Shown here: positions 25,201 through 34,541 of the stretch, one piece after another
Position numbering within the stretch: position 1 is the stretch's first letter
Layout: every line of letters begins with the position of its first letter
Assembly (NCBI GenBank): GCA_028455995.1
Contig: JABELC010000010.1
Coordinates: 744,001-808,000 of the forward strand
Source of the DNA: Scleromitrula shiraiana
Lineage: Eukaryota > Ascomycota > Leotiomycetes > Helotiales > Sclerotiniaceae
Direction: 5' to 3'
Length of the DNA stretch: 64,000 nt
The notes under the pieces: generated by a model
The model's database searches: none
Seen by the model: the letters and a program-made list of their open reading frames with translations, nothing else
What the model was told of the DNA's origin: nothing
Position numbers and translations under genes: made by a program

Positions 25201-25559
25201 CGTCTTAAGATTCGATCCTCTCTATAGCTGGTCCATCTCACCTGTTCGACTGGCCAAACTACAAGAAGCACAGAGTGTGGCTCCTGAACCTGGGATGGGG
25301 GTTCATGAGATTGAGGCGGGGAAGCAGGCGGTCAATCAACCAAGTGAAGCAGATAGAGCATTGACGGTCGTTAATAAGAAGCTATCGAAGACTTTGAGTG
25401 TGGAAGCTACGGTTAACGATTTAATCAATCAGGCGAGAGATGAAAAGAATCTGGCTGTTTTGTATTCTGGTATGTTATCTATTTCTTTGGATATAACTAT
25501 TTTCTCCTTGGTGAATAATAACTAACAAGTCTGTTCTAGGTTGGGCTGCTTATGCATAG
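16287..25559 (+). CDS. tel1: Tel1 / ATM-family serine-threonine checkpoint kinase, 2944 aa
   Basis: Nine exons: 16287-16335, 16386-16430, 16500-16542, 16596-18017, 18068-18402, 18452-22955, 23005-24457, 24506-25469 and 25540-25559. The phases close on 2944 codons. The N-terminal part is a HEAT-like helical solenoid, with a FAT region upstream of the kinase. The PI3K-like kinase domain starts near VKGGNDDLRQDAIMEQVF (about residue 2618). It has the catalytic loop DRHGHN (Asp about 2769) and the metal-binding HIDLG (Asp about 2788). The C-terminus, split across exons 8-9, ends ...LYSGWAAYA, a typical FATC tail. Tel1 responds to DNA double-strand breaks through MRX and maintains telomeres. The intron at 22956-23004 starts with GC rather than GT. 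The N-terminal exons of 49, 45 and 43 nt are supported by frame and by the segment DLKAVFNGIHKADN. Confidence 0.96.
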
Positions 25560-26254
25560 AAAAGTTCTTGAGCATTTTAAAGATTTATGGAGAAATTTGG
25601 GGGATTTACGGCAAATAAAAGTAAAGTTGATTTCTGCGCAAATTTGGAGCGAAACATGTATTTTGTTGGGAAGGGAAAATGCACATACGTACATACATAC
25701 ATAATATCTCTGGTTTTATGCTGTTACTATTTACGAGTCGCGGCATCGTTCGGTGTAGATGGGTGGCCTTTTCTTTCCCTGTCTATAGATAGATTGCAAA
25801 TAGACAAATAAATGCACATACACAATATAGTCAAGTTGCGTGTAATAACAATGTTACATGGAGTTAAGGAGAATGAGATAGTATTAATCTAGTCAATTCA
25901 TAGAGTTGCAAAGTTTTCATATAGTCCTGGATAACACACTGAACTCACTTTCTTGTTTATACTAAGCAATACATACGTACATGACTAATCCTACAATACC
26001 AAAGAATTGCATCTAATTGACTATTTGTTCGAGCCATATGAATGAAAAAATGGATCGTGATTATATCCTTACTCGCTTGAGGTTCTAAAATTGAGGGAGA
26101 ACTTTCAGTGATCATTAAATGATTCGCCCAGAAAGATGGTTGAAAAAATCGTAATTTACGCTTAATGCTGTTTATGGTATTCTACAAATGTTTTCCTATG
26201 CCCAAATCCTAATCCCTATACCCTTTCATATACTCATCCAAATCAAACCATCTT
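25560..26254. other. Convergent 3' spacer between TEL1 and IVD
   Basis: The 695 bp are AT-rich 3'-flanking DNA of two convergent genes. CATA-rich runs such as the ACATACATACATA near 25690 are visible. A 74-codon frame at 25587-25811 looks like chance. Confidence 0.6.
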
Positions 26255-27547
26255 CTAAATACTAGAACCACTATACTCTTTATTGAAAGCTCTTCCAATA
26301 ACTACCTTTCTAACCTCTGTAGTGCCAGCCCCAATCTCATACAACTTTGCGTCTCTTAATAATCTCGAAGCAGGCATCTCTTCTACATATCCCATTCCCC
26401 CCAATAACTGTATACAATCTAAAGAGCATTCCGTAGCTCGTTCTGCAGCATACATTATTGCTCCGGCACAATCTTGTGTACGGATATCTCCAGTCTCGTC
26501 GACTGTCTTTGCTGTAGCATATGTATAAGCTCTCGAAGCTTGTAACTTCGTATACATATCTGCAAGTCTTCCTTGAACAAGCTGATTATATGCAATTGGA
26601 TTACCAAATTGCTTTCGTTGATGTGTGAATGGAAGAGCAACATCTAATGCGGCTTGCATAATTCCCAATGGTCCCGCACTTAGTACCAATCTCTCAATAT
26701 CAAGCCCCTCCATTAAAACCTTGACTCCTCTATTCACCTGTCCAAGAATATTCTCCTTCGGCACAAACACATCCTCAAAGACCAACTCCCCAGTATTACT
26801 CCCTCTCATGCCCATCTTATCCAATTTCCTCGCACAACTAAACCCCTTAAACTCCTTCTCTACGATAAAAGCCGTAATCCCCTTCGACCCCATCTCCGGC
26901 TCCGTCTTCGCATACACCACAATAAAATCTGCATCGGGCCCATTCGTAATCCACATCTTGGTACCATTCAACAAAAACCCACCATCCACCTCCTTAGCCG
27001 TCGTCCTCATACTAACAACATCACTCCCCGCCCCGCTCTCACTCATTGCCAATGCCCCAATCTTACTTCCCTCTATCAGTCCCGGCATATACTTCTTCTT
27101 CTGTTCCGCATTCCCGTTCAATTGTAGCTGATTTACACATAATTGCGAATGTGCTGCGTAGCTTAACCCAATACTGCCAGATGCGCGTGATATTTCTTCC
27201 ATAACTATACAATGGGCTTGGTAGCCCATGGCCAGTCCGCCGACATCTTCAGAGGCGGTTATACCGAGGAATCCTGCATCGCCGAATTTCTTCCACATGG
27301 AATTGGGGAAGGAATTCGATTTGTCGGTTCCGGCAGCGAGCGTTTCGGGGATTTCTCGTCGTGTAAATTCTTGAACTCGTTCGCGGAGTTCGAGGAGATC
27401 CTCAGATGTTGGAGGTGTAAATCCTGCGGGGTGTTTGGAGGAGGCATGTCGACGATGGTTTATAGATATTGGAATTGAGGGTTTGATGTGAAGATATGAG
27501 GTTGGTCTAGCAGAGATAAATCGAAGACATTTTGCTGAAGAAGCCAT
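26255..27547 (-). CDS. ivd: Isovaleryl-CoA dehydrogenase, mitochondrial, 430 aa
   Basis: One uninterrupted exon. I start at the ATG 27545-27547 (MASSAKCLRF...) because it opens an Arg/Ser/Thr-rich mitochondrial presequence of about 30 residues. The frame also extends 36 codons upstream, but that segment is not needed. The acyl-CoA dehydrogenase fold is complete, with the FAD-binding middle domain MSESGAGSDVVSM and WITNGPDADF, then QRKQFGNPIAYNQLVQGRLADM and CIQLLGGMGYVEEMP. The catalytic base of IVD-type enzymes is the Glu in GLDIERLVLSAGP (about residue 285), which separates IVD from most other acyl-CoA dehydrogenases. It converts isovaleryl-CoA to 3-methylcrotonyl-CoA in leucine catabolism, passing electrons to ETF. 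It is divergent from MCCB, the next step but one. Confidence 0.95.
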   Translation of the reverse strand: MASSAKCLRFISARPTSYLHIKPSIPISINHRRHASSKHPAGFTPPTSEDLLELRERVQEFTRREIPETLAAGTDKSNSFPNSMWKKFGDAGFLGITASEDVGGLAMGYQAHCIVMEEISRASGSIGLSYAAHSQLCVNQLQLNGNAEQKKKYMPGLIEGSKIGALAMSESGAGSDVVSMRTTAKEVDGGFLLNGTKMWITNGPDADFIVVYAKTEPEMGSKGITAFIVEKEFKGFSCARKLDKMGMRGSNTGELVFEDVFVPKENILGQVNRGVKVLMEGLDIERLVLSAGPLGIMQAALDVALPFTHQRKQFGNPIAYNQLVQGRLADMYTKLQASRAYTYATAKTVDETGDIRTQDCAGAIMYAAERATECSLDCIQLLGGMGYVEEMPASRLLRDAKLYEIGAGTTEVRKVVIGRAFNKEYSGSSI

Positions 27548-27784
27548 CTTGTGGTGTGTTGGTAATATTAAAGAAAACGAAAGATGGATTTCTTGTCGTT
27601 TTGTAAAGTAATGAATGCGGGTGGATATTCGCGGAGCTTGAGCTTTGACCAACATCCTTGTTGTTTCCCCGTGGGGTAAGCCGCATCTAACCGTACGACA
27701 TAAGGCTCAAATATAACCAGATCCATCGAATATTTATGTAGATATTTATTACAATTGCTGCAACAGCGGCATTGAGTTTTCGCA
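27548..27784. promoter_or_regulatory. Bidirectional promoter of the leucine-catabolism pair IVD/MCCB
   Basis: Only 237 bp separate the two start codons, so the genes are likely co-regulated from this segment. Short GC-rich blocks such as CCGTACGAC (near 27691) and CCGTGGGG (near 27667) stand out from the AT-rich flanks. A Zn2Cys6-type CGG...CCG element is plausible, but I cannot assign one. Confidence 0.65.
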
Positions 27785-29718
27785 ATGTCTTCTCTTAGAT
27801 TCACAAGAGTTTTACCCAAACTCTCTCACAAATCCATAACACCAAGATGTCACAAATTAACCTCTTCCATCCGTTTTAGGACAGTATCAACGTATTGTCC
27901 CCCTTCACAAGCAAAAGCCATCTCCATTCTGCCTACCAACATCGACACCACCTCCGAAGAATACAAATCCAGGCTCTCCCAAATGACACCTCTTCTCGAA
28001 AACCTCTCAACACTGACCTCCAAAATCCATCAAGGTGGTCCACCCAAAGCACGTGAAAAGCACATCGCGCGCAAGAAAATGCTACCCAGAGATCGAATCA
28101 CCGCACTAATTGATCCGGGTACTTCATTCCTGGAACTAAGTACTTTAGCGGGACATGAGCTTTATCCGGAGGCGGATGTTCCCGCTGGTGGAATAATCAC
28201 TGGGGTGGGGGTTATTGAGGGGGTTACTTGTATGGTGGTTGCGAATGATAGTACAGTTAAGGGGGGTACTTATTTTCCGATTACTGTCAAGAAACATTTG
28301 AGGGCACAGGAGATTGCGAAGGAAAACAACCTACCGTGAGTTCTTTTCTATGTTTTATTTTATAATTCCTTCCTCGAGAGATAATTTTGAAGCTGGGATG
28401 TTCTTGAACTTTATATTGTGGGATAATACCGTGATGCTTACATATATTATAGTTGTGTTTATCTGGTAGATTCAGGTGGTGCCAATCTTCCACATCAAGC
28501 AGATGTCTTCCCAGATAGAGAACATTTCGGTAGAATTTTCTTCAATCAAGCAAGAATGAGCTCAATGGGAATACCACAAATAGCAGTGGTAATGGGTCCT
28601 TGTACAGCTGGTGGTGCATATGTTCCCGCAATGTCCGATGAAAGTATCATCGTAGACGGACAAGGACACATTTTCCTAGCCGGGCCACCACTAGTCAAAG
28701 CAGCAACAGGAGAAGTAGTAACAGCTGAAGAGCTCGGGGGAGGCAAAATGCACAGCTCTGTATCGGGGGTTACAGATTACCTAGCTATAGACGATGCTCA
28801 CGCAATCGTACTAGCTAGACGCTCAATTAGCAATCTCAACTGGCCCAGTAAACCCTTCCTACCGCCTACAGCCTACGTCGAACCACTCCACGACCCCACC
28901 GAACTAAACGGAATAGCCACCACGAATCTCCGCAAACCTCTACCTATCCACGAAGTGATCGCTCGCATAGTAGACGGTAGTGAATTTTCCGAATTCAAAC
29001 ACGACTACGGAACCACGCTCGTCACCGGATTCGCTCATATCTACGGCCACAAAGTAGGAATCATAGCCAACAACGGTATTTTATTCTCCACTTCTTCCCT
29101 AAAAGGAGCTCATTTCATCGAACTCTGCACCCAGCGTCAAATCCCTCTCGTATTTCTCCAAAATATCAGCGGATTCATGGTAGGTAGTGATGCCGAGCGC
29201 GAAGGAATCGCCAAGAATGGCGCCAAACTCGTAACAGCGGTAGCATGTGCCAATGTGCCGAAATTCACCGTGGTGGTGGGTGCGAGTAATGGGGCGGGGA
29301 ATTATGGGATGTGTGGGAGGGCGTATAGTCCGAGGTTTTTGTGGATGTGGCCGAATGCTAGGATTGGGGTTATGGGGAGTGAACAGTTGACTAGCGTTAT
29401 GGAGACGGTGGGGAAGAGTGTTGATCCGGAGTTGAGGGATCGTATTGAGAGGGAGAGTGAGGCGGTTTTTTCGAGTGCTAGGTTATGGGTATGTTTTCTG
29501 TCCCCTTTCTTTTTGTCTTTTTTTCTTCTTCACCCCCCTTTTTACCTTTGTCACCTCCATTTACTCAATGAAAAATCACTAATATTATACCACCGATCTA
29601 GGACGATGGAGTAATCCCACCAAGTCACACGAGAAGAGTATTGGGTCTAAGTTTGATGGCTGCATTGGGTGGGAAGAACGAACCAGTTGATACTAAATTT
29701 GGCGTTTTCAGAATGTAG
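27785..29718 (+). CDS. mccB: Methylcrotonoyl-CoA carboxylase beta subunit, mitochondrial, 567 aa
   Basis: Exons are 27785-28335, 28453-29488 and 29602-29718 (introns 117 and 113 bp); the phases close. The N-terminus (MSSLRFTRVLPKLSHKS) is a basic Ser/Arg-rich presequence. The carboxyltransferase domain shows PRDRITALIDPGTSFLELS, CVYLVDSGGANLPHQADVFPD, VVMGPCTAGGAYVPAMSDE and the LVFLQNISGFMVG oxyanion segment. It ends in GVFRM after the PPSHTRRVLGLSL motif. Together with a biotin-carrying alpha subunit (not present in this window) it carboxylates 3-methylcrotonyl-CoA to 3-methylglutaconyl-CoA in the mitochondrial matrix. Synonymous codon use flips from A/C-rich to G/T-rich within exon 1 (about 28135) and again within exon 2 (about 29262). 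Confidence 0.95.
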
Positions 29719-30027
29719 AATTTTCTTCCTCATTGTACTACATGTAGTATTGAAATTCTATACATATTACAAATGCAGCCTTATGCATGGCATGGAGAGA
29801 TATACTCATCCGAGCGTGACTATAAAGAGAGAGAAGAGAATGTTCCTCATCAATTTATTCATTCACAACAATAAATTTATAGTTCTAATTGCACAGTATA
29901 ATATTAATGAGCATGAACTATAGAAACCATACAACGTTATGTAAACTTTATTTCTGGTTTTCGAGCTAACTAGTTGACTACTTCCACTCAACCCCCCCCC
30001 CCCCCCCCCCTTTTCCCTCTCTCCCAA
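29719..30027. other. Convergent 3' spacer with 19-nt poly-C tract
   Basis: 309 bp of AT-rich DNA between the 3' ends of MCCB and the Cys-rich gene. It contains a 19-nt homopolymer of C at 29992-30010, only 18 bp beyond the stop codon of the Cys-rich gene on the opposite strand. Confidence 0.7.
29992..30010. repeat. Poly-C (poly-G on minus strand) homopolymer, 19 nt
   Basis: Nineteen consecutive C on the plus strand. In a transcript of the minus-strand Cys-rich gene it would be a G19 run in the early 3'-UTR and could form a G-quadruplex. Confidence 0.9.
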
Positions 30028-31224
30028 CTAATAACCCGAAACCGAAACAGGAGGAGGAGAAAACGGCGGAATCGTCGGACAAGGTAAATATAAGGTATTC
30101 CAAGTAGTAGAACATCGACCATCACATGTTGTTTTGCAGCCTAATTTGGGTTGACTGTTAGAGAAGGGCAAGGAGAGGAGAGGAAGAAGAGAAACAACAA
30201 AAAAGAAAAGAACAGAACAGAACAGAAAAGAAAAGAAAAACTAACTAGTAACCGTCCCAATCCCCCCACACCCACAAAAATTCGTCACCGTACTCAAATA
30301 AATACAAGCAGCACTCGTACAGGGCCCCCCCACCACGGGCGGACACGCAGTCCCCGTCGTAACCGTGATACTCTGACAGGGGCCCGGCGTGATCGTTACG
30401 GGACCCGTCGGCGTCGTCGTGGGTACAGGAGGAAGCGGGATGGTGGTGAGAGAGGGTGGGGTGTGCACGGGAGGGGGTGTGTGCGTGGGACAGTTGCAGG
30501 CGGATGGGTAGGGGGGGTAGTAGGGACAGGAGCAGGTTATTCCGATTCCTGGATCTTTGACCGACGTCGTCGGGACAGAAATGGTGGTAGGCGGGATGTT
30601 GGTGGGGCAATTGCATTCGGCTGGATAAGGGGGATAAAGAGGACAGGAGCATGTAATTGGATCTTTTGTCGCAGTCGAAGGTGAAACGGTAGTGGTAGTT
30701 ACAGAGGGACGAGAGGTACAAGATATCTCATGTTGAATGCTATAGCCCGTGAAACAGATTGCGGAGCAGGAGGATGGACAGCGTGTATAGTGGGTGGTTG
30801 TTGGGACGTCGTAGGGACAGGTGCAGGGGACGTTGATGAAGCTATCGGAGATGCAAAAGTTTTGGGAGCAAGATGTTGGGGTTGTCTGTAGGGGGGGAGA
30901 AGGGAATGTGAGTATGGGGTGAGATGGGGATGAATCGGAAGTAGAAAGATAAATGAGTGGTTGGGTTTCTTACAGGTGGGCAGGAAGTATGAGATGTTGA
31001 GATGGTGATGGTAGGACAAGGTGTAGATTTAGGTCTTGTGGGAGGAGTAGGTGAACAAGCATAAATAGTGGTTAGATCTGCTTGGGCCAGATGAAGGATA
31101 CTTTAAGATGAAGTAAATGTGTTAGTGAGATGAATGACATTACTAGCAAGAGATATAGGATATAGAAAACATACGAGGAAAGCAACAGTGGAATTGATAT
31201 CGTAAAGAGATTTGTCCGTGCCAT
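30028..31224 (-). CDS. Secreted Cys/Pro/Thr-rich protein, 309 aa
   Basis: Four exons on the minus strand: 31224-31175, 31100-30974, 30885-30246 and 30140-30028, with closed phases. Residues 1-24 are a clear signal peptide (MARTNLFTIS, then a Leu/Ile-rich core, cleavage after AQA). The mature part has about 29 cysteines, many in CxC pairs (CTCP, CSCP, CNCP), and long Thr/Pro linkers suited to O-glycosylation. A module is duplicated at about residues 133-154 and 169-193, each reading KDP...TCSCP-x-YPPYP-xx-CNCPT. The last exon adds SCKTTCDGRCSTT. There is no GPI-type hydrophobic tail. I do not recognise a named family; it may be a cell-wall or extracellular protein, possibly an effector. The last donor is GTTAG, chosen because it keeps the Cys-rich frame open. 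Confidence 0.82.
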
Positions 31225-31933
31225 CGTGTTACAGCAAAAACAAAAGCAACTTTAGTTAATGAATGAGTTTCTTTCGATATGTATAATATATCAATCATTC
31301 ATAAACACAGATAAGGGTGGATACATCCATAACTTTATAGAAGATCCTGTCAATCCCTTCCACATCCCTAGCCAACTCTAATTCAGCCCCGGATCGCATA
31401 TGCGGGGTAAATGGAATCAAGACAGAGTCCAAACAAAAAGAGAAGGAAAGAAAAAGAAAAGAATCTTCAGGCAAGATAGGGTTGTCAAAAGTTAAACATG
31501 GATTTGCTACCCGTAGCGTTATAATTTATAAGACGGCTCGACGGGACCCCATAAGATACGATACGAGAATCTCTGTCTTGGCTACTTTGACCCCATTGGA
31601 GAAAAACATCTGATGTTCAGGTGTGACAACTAAGTGGCAGACTCCGTTCGTATCCCTTGCATATTGTGAAGAAGCACTTGCCTATCTTCATGTAAGGACT
31701 TTATCTGATCCATGTGACATCATTGGTGTGTTCGTGTGACTTGGGGATTGATCAATTGTAGCAATTTATATTCTTATATACCTTTGTGTGACGTTACTCA
31801 TAAGTTCAGAGCTTTTCAATCAGTGTGGACAAGATTTCGTATCGAGAAGCCACAAATGAGCATTCTTGATAAGTCGAAGGCAGAGATTTCAAGATAATAT
31901 GCGAGCAGTAATAAGACAATAATCGTATTTGGC
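31225..31933. promoter_or_regulatory. Upstream region of the Cys-rich gene / 3' flank of amine oxidase
   Basis: 709 bp between two minus-strand genes. It holds the presumptive promoter of the secreted Cys-rich gene and the 3' end of the amine oxidase transcript. No coding sequence was seen. A purine-rich stretch lies at about 31435-31465. Confidence 0.5.
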
Positions 31934-34541
31934 TCATAGTCTGCCTTTCACATCTTTCGGATTCAAATCTGGCCCGTCGCCTTGCATGTGTGAAAGGGGT
32001 TGCTTTTGAACATCTCCACTATCACAACACTGTGATGATCCCTCGACAAGCACGGAAGAATTGTTCCTTGTTCCTGGAACATCTATAGCTGGATTGCAGT
32101 TGAAGAAGTCCGCGGGCCTAATATGAAGTTGATGAATTTCAACGGGCCTATAGTATGATGTTAACATTACGTTACAACTATCTGTCGTTCGGAGATTTAG
32201 ACTTACATGACAGGCCAATCTTCTACACGAGGATTGTGCTATATGGTGATTGCTTTAGTAATGCACTTCATTGGTATTCTTCAGTACTCACCGTAAGCCC
32301 AAAGACATTCCATACGACGACATCCTCATTTTTAACATTGTCATTTCTTGCTACAGCATCTTTGACACCATTAATTTCCTTTTGGCTTTGATTTGTAAAT
32401 TCGCCACCGGCCCAATATTCACCTATCAGTAACATCCGTCAGTAACCCAGAATTCAATATTATGATGCGATTATAATCAAATCATGAAAACTAGTTAGAA
32501 TACTTACCATCTTTATATTTCGTAACCCAAACATGATGCTGTGCAAATTGAGCTCTTTGAGCCACGATGCTATCTGGATGAGCAAGCAATAACTGTGTTG
32601 CGGAAGGGATAAACTTGTATCCCACTGGTTTTCCAGAAATAGGATTTATCTTAGATGGATTCGTCATCTTAATTGTAAGATTTGTCTGAGGCGATGCATC
32701 AAGATACTGTGATTTCTCAAGTACAGTTTGTCGAACCTATTCGGCCATTAGTTGAGTTACAAATGAAAAGTGGCACATGTTTAGTGCAACTCGTGTACCT
32801 CGTAGCCGTTCCCATATGGATTGGTATCCTTTGACATCGGTAAAGGTAATGATTCTTCAACAACGACATTATTCAAAACTCCATCAATAGCTGGATCAAT
32901 ACGTATACAAAAGAGGTGCTGATGGTTTTGAGCCAAAGCTCCAGCAGAAACAACATTTCCCCAAGGGCTTGTCTTTCCAGGATCAATGTTAACCACACTA
33001 ACTATACCAGTGGCACGAGTTTCCACGGTTATACCGCCTGCCTGGTCCAATTTGTATGCAAATATATATTCGTAGTTAGCTAGAGTGATGATAAACTGGA
33101 TTACCAGCTCCCTAGAGCGTGTCACCACAGCTCTTTGAGTTCTATAATTAGTATGCTTCCACCCAACACCATTATCTTGTTCATGTAAACAGACCACATT
33201 CTTAGAAACACTAGCTTTGCCATCAGGTTCTGTAAGAACCGCATCAAAGTATTTGATGACGCCAAGGCAATCGCAGCCAAGTGAGAGGTTGTTGGCAGCA
33301 CGGCCAGCACCACCATCACCAAAATCAAATGCTTGTTTTCTATGGAATGGTGGCCGAGGATCACCTATTAAGCTTTTGTATCAACAATTTTATTTCCGTC
33401 AACAATATAGCTGCTTGCTCAAGACTAGATAATAGATTGGAAAATTTCATGACATCTCAAATAAGAATGTAGAAAGATGAGCTTACCATATGGTACAGTC
33501 ATTTCACTCAACGATAGTCGATAAAGAATGCTACGTCCATCATATCGAACGTCATGCAATGTAGCACCTTCTCTGAAACTAAAGCCTAGCCTAAATCTCC
33601 ATTTCTGCCATTCTATTAGATTTTGGCTGACTTTAAAAGATGGACCTTCCGGTTGGATAACATTCAATGGTTTGATATCATCCCGAAGTGGTTGTTTTAA
33701 AAGTTCAGGAACATAATCCGAAGAGCTACAGTGATCGAGAATATTCTTCTTGTGCGTTCCATAAGCCAATCCATCCTCTTTTCCGCCCGTAGCCAGTCTG
33801 TCTACTCGCACAATCTCCTTCGTATAGGTGTCGAGAACAGGAATAATTGGTAAAGGATATCCATAGTGATTTGCGTCCGCATTACCAGACCTAGTATCCC
33901 GAGCAAAGCATAGACCTTGTGTGTAGCGAGGAGCAATTTCGTTGACATCTGGTCCACCATAAGGCCATGGATCAATGGTGACTACAAATCCATCTGGAAG
34001 GTCAAACTCAGCAATGGCTTTTTTGTAGAGTGGAGAAGCAAAGCAAGCTTCAGTAAACGCCCGAAATTCGTGACTAAAAGCTCGGAATTAGCGTAAACTT
34101 AAAAACAAGTAAGAGGAAACATTCGCTTGTACATAGGAACAATGGTTCTTACGTTGTGATAGCAGGCTGGTGTATTTTATCAACTGTTCTTTGCCTAACT
34201 TCCTCACCAGAAACCACATTTACCAGGGACTCGGTGTATTCATGGATTTTGTCACTTCGAATAACATCATACTGTACCTTTACCAAGCGATCTGGCCTTG
34301 GTGTTTCTACCGTCAATTTACCAGAGTGTTCAAGGTCTAAATAGCTGCAAAGATCTTTCTTAGGTGGCTCTTCCAAAGAGATTGCTCTAAAATGGATCGT
34401 AACATCATGACCTCGACGATTGAGAATGACTTCTCTGGCAAGATTCGATTCTCCCACTGATAGTTGATCAAGTGGATGTGGTAATGGATTTTGTAAAGGT
34501 CCAGGTTTCTGTGAAGTTGTAATCGCTTGGCCTGCAGACAT
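31934..34541 (-). CDS. Copper-containing (TPQ) amine oxidase, 715 aa
   Basis: Seven exons on the minus strand: 34541-34153, 34073-33487, 33364-32799, 32736-32508, 32422-32292, 32238-32207 and 32147-31934, with phases closing. The start MSAGQAITTSQK is chosen because the frame upstream is a hydrophobic untranslated-looking extension. N2/N3 domains are followed by the catalytic beta-sandwich. The catalytic base is the Asp in AFDFGDGGAGRAAN (about 339). The topaquinone precursor is Tyr about 423 in TLANYEY. The copper ligands are the two His of NHQHLF (about 473 and 475) and the His of THNPRVEDWPVMP (about 635). The spacing (84 residues base to TPQ) agrees with the family. It oxidises primary amines to aldehydes, releasing NH3 and H2O2. 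There is no signal peptide, so it is probably intracellular; the C-terminus is GRL, one residue away from a peroxisomal SRL. Confidence 0.95.

Noticed and set aside
27548..27655. N-terminal extension of IVD by 36 residues to an upstream start
   Set aside because: The extension starts at a non-ATG-like context and lies in the short divergent promoter; the internal ATG gives a typical mitochondrial presequence.
30151..30684. 177-codon Arg/Gly-rich plus-strand frame
   Set aside because: Antisense of the secreted Cys-rich gene. The minus strand has a signal peptide, introns and duplicated Cys modules, while the plus frame is basic low-complexity.
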